A stretch of DNA of 64,000 nt. Origin: Triplophysa rosa. Lineage: Eukaryota > Chordata > Actinopteri > Cypriniformes > Nemacheilidae. The notes beneath the pieces were generated by a model. The model had not been told where the DNA came from, did no database searches, and saw nothing but the letters and a program-made list of their open reading frames with translations. Shown one piece after another: positions 57,673-64,000 of the stretch. Position 1 is the stretch's first letter; each line of letters begins with the position of its first letter. Position numbers and translations under genes: made by a program. Location: positions 7,970,403 to 8,034,402 of the forward strand of contig NC_079897.1 in NCBI RefSeq assembly GCF_024868665.1, read 5' to 3'.

Positions 57673-58121
57673 TAGTATATACAATTTTACTGTAAAGGAA
57701 GTCTGAGGTTTCACTGGGTTCGTAGGGTAGGCATCCCCTGTGTTTGGGGATATTTGATTTTAGAAATACATAGCATATTTATACTTACCTTTACTTGCTA
57801 TCATCAGAGAGGCGTCTCATGAGTTTTGTGTCTGATCCGAGTTTCATCACATCCGTTATCCTGTTGAAAGATGCCTTTTGGTTGTTTCCTTATCCAGCTG
57901 CCTTGCTGGGCTTCTGTATGATTACATTTGTATGATACTGTATGATATGATTGTATGTACTGCATGATTTTGATTGTTCTATACATGTTGCTCCATCTTC
58001 ACTTATAGAGAACTGGGCAGATTTTAACAGCACTTGCAGTCCTTGGAAGCTCAATTAAATTGAGCTTCCAAAAAATAAATTTAAGTATAATGTTTAATAT
58101 GGTAAGTGAATACATGTAACT
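57673..58121. other. Intergenic region with short perfect palindrome
   Basis: No gene. A 14-bp perfect inverted repeat with a one-base loop (TTGGAAGCTCAATT, A, AATTGAGCTTCCAA) lies at about 58035-58063, just before AATAAA. Confidence 0.5.
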
Positions 58122-58256
58122 NNNNNNNNNNNNNNNNNNNNNNNNNNNNNNNNNNNNNNNNNNNNNNNNNNNNNNNNNNNNNNNNNNNNNNNNNNNNNNN
58201 NNNNNNNNNNNNNNNNNNNNNNNNNNNNNNNNNNNNNNNNNNNNNNNNNNNNNNNN
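58122..58256. other. Assembly gap, 135 N
   Basis: Run of 135 n immediately upstream of the first PIM-like exon. Promoter and 5' UTR sequence may be missing. Confidence 0.99.
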
Positions 58257-58372
58257 GTGAGAAATCGAGCAGCTGTTGAGAGTAGTTCACAGTTTTATCT
58301 CTCGCGCACTTGCCTGGGAACGTTGCGGTCACAGGAATTGTCACCGTGGAACCAGTACAGGTCAAGTTCACA

Positions 58373-61300
58373 ATGTCCGAAGTGACTACAAACGGTATGT
58401 AACCATCTTTCAAACTCTATCGGTATTTAGACAAACAGCGTTAAACTTTATTTTTAGAGATTTGTGCATCGTTTTAAGTCAAAGTCTAAAAATAACACTA
58501 GAAAGTGTTTTACATGTTTTAATTTCCATAAACGTGCGACAAACAGAGGAATTTATGCGTAAATGTTTCCCCCCACGCATGACAACATGTATAAACGTGT
58601 ATTTGTGTGATTGTGTGTAGTGTACCGAAAGCTGTGTCTGTTTACATCAGTACGATACACTGCAGCTGTTACTTTTATGTGGCATTAAAATGTTCATATT
58701 CGTTTTATGATTTATCAATTATTTAACAAATACTTTGTCAATAATCGATAAATATTCCTGAAAATATACATCTCTAGTAAATGCACATTTCTGCAAGTCA
58801 ATATAATGAGAAAATTGAACATTAAATATGAAAAATGTTAGATTGAAAACTGTTTCTATGAAGTTAAATCTCTAACCTTACAGTATATGTCTAGATATTT
58901 ATTAAAGACGACATTAAAAACTAGCATTACCTGTGGTTTATAATATATCAGGTCACTGTCAAAGGTTCTCTTTTGTCTTATGAGCCAAATACACAATCAT
59001 TTCCTTATGCTGTTTTATTAAGTAACATGTTCATCGCTTATGTTTGGTCTGAGATGTTTTAATAGTTTACTGTTTGTTGTTTTGTGTGTTGTAGATCAAC
59101 ATGCCAGAGGCACATGTAGAAAATGTGGCTTCTTCAAGAAAGAATGTGATGATGCAGTAAAGGTTTGCTGCTGCCACGAGACCAGAGTGGAGTTCATTGA
59201 TCCTCCGCTGCTGCCGGACACGTATGTCCCAGTTGTCTCTGATCTCCAGCAAACTCCTGACCGAGAACAGATCAGTTCTCAGCCGTCTTGTGTCAGTGGT
59301 TCCTCTGCGCTGTCAGATTCTTCAGGAGAAGGCACAGAGCCACAAGGTGAGAAGAAATAAACCTGGATAATTATGTTGATAGAGGATCATTTGCTTTTTC
59401 AATGTTCTCTGTGCCTCAGTCTGAAGAGCTAAATACATGATATGATGATGACACTATGCAAAAGATTGTGTCGTGTAATGGCTGTGATGCCACACTGAAC
59501 AGAAAACCCTGTTGCTTCTGAGAATCTGCAGTCCTGCTTAAAGGTTGTGTTAAGATTGAGGTAGAGAAAGAAAAATGGAGAGAAATGAGAGAGAGCGAGA
59601 GAGAGAGAGAGAGCACATAATACATAGCCCTCTCTTTTAGTTCTCTTAGGGTCATAAACAAACAAATAAACTTGCTGTTCTCATTGTTTCTGAAGGGGAG
59701 GGGTTAACTGCCAAAATAACAAACAAAACAAAAGCTATCTTCCTGCCTATTAGTGTCTTAAAACAATATAACTATGCTGCATACCCCAAAAGAAAAACAA
59801 TATGCTATCTCCCTTACTATTCAAAACGAATATATAATTGTAAAACAAAATGGCACCCCTTGTCTTGACTTTGTGTTAGGCATCTATGGAATTTTCATCA
59901 TACTCTTCACATTTTTCCATTGCAGTGACCATAGTTAACATAAATGCCTCTGGGTCATTTCGCACATTTAACTTTGCATGCACTGACATTTGTTTTGCTG
60001 TAGCTCTAACCAATAAAGATCTTATCATAGGGATAACACAACAAAGTAATATTGCAGAAATCATTAGAAGAGCAACAATTATCATTCCCACTTGAGTTAG
60101 CCATTCTCTCCAGGACCCAAACATTGACTCAAACCATGTTCCAAATGCCCTATCAGTTCCAGCATTGGCCGTTCATCCCTTAGATTTTTCAGTTTTTCCA
60201 TAGCATGAGTGAAAGACCCATCAGGGGAAGTATTATTAGGAATGTATGTACAACAATCTTCTCCAAACATTACACAAAGCCCTCCTTTTTCAGCTAATAA
60301 CCAGTTTAGGGCTTGTCTATTTTGCCAGGCCATTTTACTTGTTGGGGCTAATTGTTCTCCAAGAGCTTCAAGTCCATAAGTTGTAAATGTAATACATCTC
60401 TGCTCATTGTAATACAGACGGTTAATCCAATTCTGTGTTCTTATTTGGGGTTATCCACACAAGGATATATTCAAATCCAGATTTAACCTCATCTCTTGCT
60501 TTGAATTGGTGCAAAATATTACTAGGCTGACCAATGGCATCCAAATAAACATTTGGGTCACTTTGGTAGGCTCTTTTCATTATATTATGTTTGGGCTTGC
60601 TTTCTAAATGTTCATTTGGGTCCCAAGTAATGATAGTGACATCTTGTATTAGTTTTACTCTTGCACATAAACCTAGCCATTTTTCTGGCAATGTTGACCT
60701 TAGTTTGCTTCCTCCACATAACCAGAAATAGTCTGCAATAGCATTTGCTTGGGTTTGGTAAGATTCAATTAATGGCCATCCTGTTGTCATATTTTGGCAG
60801 TTTTCTTGACCTATCACTGTGAAGTTATCTGTGAATGTGGCTGAAGCAAACTTATTACTACAATGTCTTTTAATACTCTTCTAACCACGCATGCTATTAT
60901 CCAAATGCCAAATAGTTATACAATTCCCTTCAAACACTCCCACATTATTTCCACCTTCTTTGTACCATTAAAGCATTCATATTGTAATGTGTAATCTATG
61001 TCATAAACAGCTGGAACTTCAATTATGTTTGCTGGCAGGTTTACATCAATGTCCATACATTCCTCTCCCTATAATGGGTGAGTATAGTATACTTCCCTGT
61101 TTTCACGTCCTGCCAGGGCTAAGCATTCTGCATGGCAAAAAGGAACAGCATTTCTCTTCGTATTACACTGTTTTGTGTAATGTCCAGTACAGTGTCTATA
61201 GTCATATGGGTTTGGCACAACGATGAGTTTGCTCAATGGTAAGGGGGTGCAAAACACACAACTGTCCATGTATGACTGATCCACTGTAAAACGTGCCCAC

Positions 61301-63329
61301 CTATACCACTCATTGTGAATGGCAATGTCCCAAAGTCTCTCATACTGTGGTAGTTCATCACAAGTTGAAGTCTGGGGGTGACCAACTGAGGTCTGACACA
61401 TCGTTTGTTGGGAAGTCTTCTGCCAGTAGTTGTTCAAGGGATAATTCTGGGCTGGGTACCCCTGGGTCTGTGGTATGGTCTTAACCAAGCTCATCAGTAG
61501 CAACATCGTGATCAGAATGTCCTGTATCTCCCTCCCGACTTGGGCCTGGCCGTAATTCCCTGTCGCTTGTCTGGGTCAGAATGGTGTCTGGTTCCTGTCT
61601 ATGGTTGCTATCTCGAGTTGCACTATGTTCTCCATGTATGTCAGGATCGTATATAAATGTTTGCTGACCCCTCCCGGTAGGATCTCTGTCTGTCTGTGTA
61701 TTATCGCCTGCAGTTATATTTGTAATTTCACCCCAATGAAACTAAACACAAACATGACTAGACCATCACATGAATTGGCAACATAATATACAGTATATAG
61801 AGCCATATCACACGACTGCTTGAGCGACATTGCATTACTATGTTCTTTGTGTCTGTGCGTTTTCAGAAATATTTGATTCCGTCTCTGAAAAGATGTTTTT
61901 TTTAGGAAGCGGTTCCTTCAGCAAGGTCTTCATGGCAATCCACAAATCTGATGGCCAAGAGGTAGCAGCACCCTTTTACAGAATTGAGCAACATTTTACT
62001 CCTTATGTGCCTAAAGGTTCATGTTCAAATCTTGACAAGACATGTACGCATTTAACAGACTGCAGATTGTCATATAATCATCTTTGTATAATCATTGTGT
62101 TTTTTCATTTACAGGTTGCTGTCAAATCCCTACAAAGGCTTAAAAACGACATTACTATTAGTGTTGTAAGTTGATTAATACATTTATATGTAGTTATTTA
62201 ATTGTATATGGTACAATATAATTAATATGAATAACAAAATAGACATGAAATAGACAACATTGCCTGAGTCCCCACAGAGTTTTGAGCAGGTCTCGCTCAT
62301 GTGATCGTATCTACATAGATCAAATGTTATTGAATATAACAATATTTGTTCTTTAAATCTAAAGAGTTAACCATAGCTAAGTAACCCTTTCTTATACTAC
62401 TTTTCTATACTCTAGGCTGGCTATACGAAACCAGTGATGACTGATGTGGCAATGTTGATTAAGCTTCAACAACCTCCCACAAGTCCTTACGTCATTCGGA
62501 TGTTTGAGTGGTTTGACTACCGTGACCACATAAAAATTGTTATGGAATATCCTGCTCCCTGCTTGGAACTGATAACATTGATTAGTCGTCAAGCACTGAA
62601 CGAACAAAGAGTCAGAGTCATCATGCGTCAGGCAGTACAAGCTGTGAACCACTGCCTTGACCACGGCGTCTTTCATAACGACATCCACACAGGTGTGATA
62701 TACATACATGTATCCACATTGTAATGTGTATTTGTAATTATTTATGTTTTATTAATGTGTGTTCTGAGCCTGTTTAAATTATTACTGTAGCACACTGAGT
62801 TTAAAAAAAAAACCCGTGCAATGCCGGCCTCTGCCAAAAGGGGGCGCCTAGGGGTTGTCATGGTGAGGCGCGTGTGTTTACCTCAGACGCTGCCAGCCGC
62901 ATCTGAGGAAAGCCACAAACCGTTTTGGTTTATATTTCTCCTGAAATTTCAGGTTTTTAATCTGCCTACGAGTTCCACAGACGGGACCCGTAACACAGGC
63001 AACATCCTGGTCAACACCAGAACCTTCAACATCAAGTTAATAGACTTCGGCTGTGCTTTGGAATACACGGGCAAACCCTACCCCAACCATAAATATAGAG
63101 GTGAGCTGGCATTTTGGGTTCTTGTGGCACGGTCTGGAATCGTATTTGTCATGTGACCCTTATACAGATTCACTCAACTCTGATAACGTCTTTGTTACAG
63201 GAGCATATGATTACTGGCCACCTGAGGTCAAAGGCAAGGCAGCGTTTGAGGGCAAAACGACAAATGTTTATCATCTAGGGAAGCTCCTGCAAAAAATGTT
63301 TCCTGGGTGTAGGCCAGGAGTAAGCCAAG
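58373..63329 (+). CDS. pim-like: PIM-like serine/threonine kinase with Cys-rich N-terminus (3' end not seen)
   Basis: Seven exons join in frame through GT-AG sites: 58373-58394, 59095-59346, 61867-61961, 62115-62165, 62416-62692, 62999-63100 and 63201-63329, giving 309 codons. Residues 1-91 are non-kinase: CRKCGFFKKECDDAVKVCCC, then a Ser/Pro-rich linker. Kinase: glycine loop GSGSFSKV (105-112), AVK lysine 127, PIM-like hinge MEYPAP, catalytic loop HNDIHTGN (227-234), DFG 248-250 and WPPE 272-275. The loop keeps Asp 229 but has Asn for the HRD Arg and His for the loop Lys, so activity is doubtful. The last exon may use an earlier donor (63320), and the C-lobe end is absent from the window. 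PIM-like kinases are greatly expanded in fish, often near immune receptors. Intron 2 holds an antisense ERV fragment. Confidence 0.85.
59478..61665 (-). pseudogene. env: Antisense ERV env1 copy inside the PIM-like gene
   Basis: Minus-strand counterpart of 23540-25665. It carries the signal-segment region (DILITMLLL-type, near 61500), the CVFC box, LPEKWLGLCARVKLIQDV, a weak xxKR cleavage site, the CX6CC box CVMFGEDCC near 60270 and the membrane helix VGMIIVALLMISAILLCC near 60060-59995. At least three frame changes (between 61070 and 60815, near 60420-60335, near 60150) plus stops disrupt it. It keeps Arg codons where env1 has its TGA. The GA/CT tract is at 59588-59613. It lies between exons 2 and 3 of the host gene, opposite to its transcription. 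Confidence 0.85.
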
Positions 63330-64000
63330 GTGAGTCAAGTGACAAGAATACTGTAACGCACAGCTGAGCGCACACAGAAAGTGCCTATTATTAGGGTTCG
63401 AGAGCGAATCTCTAGAAACCTATTGTATTTGTTAAGATTTTTATTATTATTATTCTGCCGTAAAACTGATACTGCAGCCCAAACCGTAAGTCGTAGAGAC
63501 TTGAGACTTGGTCAGATGGTAGCCCTCAATTTGGGGAGAGGCTATCAAATTTTGACCCCAATTGGCCCATAGGTGGCGCTACAGCAAAAAAACGTGTTTT
63601 CGCACGTAACTCCTAAACCGTTTGTCGCACACCCAAGTGTTTTATATCATTGGAATCCTTGGCTCAAAACTTAAAAAATGTATATCTCCGATTTCATTTC
63701 CGCCTGGCTTTTTTTTGCTAATTTACATAATGTGCAGAATTTTTTTTTCGAACTAGTCCCTGGAACGACACTCATTGGGCTTATTTTACTCATGATCATG
63801 AAGGTCTGTAAGAAATATGAACTCATTCGGCCACCGGGGGGCGAAATAATGTTTTAAGAGTGCATAAACAATTGTGTATCACGTGACATTTGACATATAC
63901 CCAAACTATTCATATCATATGATGGCTCTTCTCATTCTGAACAATTTTGCCTCTTGAAACACTTCTGTCGATCCAACGGTTCGTGAGTTATCGCTGATGA
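63330..64000. repeat. Dispersed repeat at the window edge
   Basis: TTATTATTATTATTCTGCCG, GGTGGCGCTACAGC, ACGTAACTCCTAAACCGTTT and CATGATCATGAAGGTCTG are blocks of an abundant, unclassified teleost repeat. No kinase C-lobe exon is readable here. Confidence 0.55.

Noticed and set aside
58081..58413. 110-codon antisense ORF
   Set aside because: Half of it is N, and the rest is the complement of the first PIM-like exon and 5' UTR.
62821..63156. 111-codon ORF as a separate gene
   Set aside because: Its second half is PIM-like exon 6 read through from intron sequence; the splice acceptor at 62998 explains it.

Overview
The window is from a teleost fish, most likely a cyprinid. This is inferred from the transposon set (DIRS, Gmr1-like Gypsy, Tc1, L2-like LINEs, many TA-flanked MITEs), the AT-rich intron-exon layout, and host genes of fish-expanded families (PIM-like kinase, MS4A, MHC class II alpha, secreted PI-PLC). 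It is eukaryotic throughout, with no operons and no CRISPR. There are two runs of N (34000-34099, 58122-58256) and two single-base n joins (51561, 55760).

Region 1 (1-8460) is a transposon graveyard. It holds a DIRS tyrosine-recombinase fragment, a fold-back MITE, a 155-bp tandem duplication, an L2-like LINE split by an AT-rich insert, and a 5'-deleted, 3'-truncated DIRS copy.

Region 2 (about 9.9-29.0 kb) is a large, broken endogenous retrovirus (ERV) on the plus strand: gag, protease, a conserved domain between protease and RT, the start of RT, then RNase H, integrase, an envelope gene (env1), three related small ORFs, and a second, different envelope gene (env2). It is interrupted by a Gypsy pol fragment (12806-14044, minus), a near-full-length DIRS element (14045-19931, minus) and an intact Tc1 element (20161-21385). 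The RT core is missing. The two envelope genes, the three tandem accessory ORFs and the inter-domain region (two HxT motifs) are the most unusual content here.

Region 3 (29-35.2 kb) is repeats plus a minus-strand ERV remnant. Its surviving pieces are an OARD1-like macrodomain, an envelope signal peptide joined by deletion to an envelope cytoplasmic tail, and an LTR-like stretch.

Region 4 (35.4-46.8 kb) holds three tandem two-exon genes for secreted PI-PLC X-domain proteins. The first has one nonsense codon; the second and third are open. Region 5 (48.2-49.8 kb) is an MS4A-family gene with a premature stop before its fourth membrane segment.

Region 6 (53-57.7 kb) holds two nearly identical copies, 1836 bp apart, of an MHC class II alpha pseudogene joined at a single n, so assembly duplication is a serious possibility. 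Region 7 (58.37-63.33 kb and perhaps beyond) is a PIM-like kinase gene with a Cys-rich N-terminal exon. Its second intron carries an antisense copy of the env1 region.
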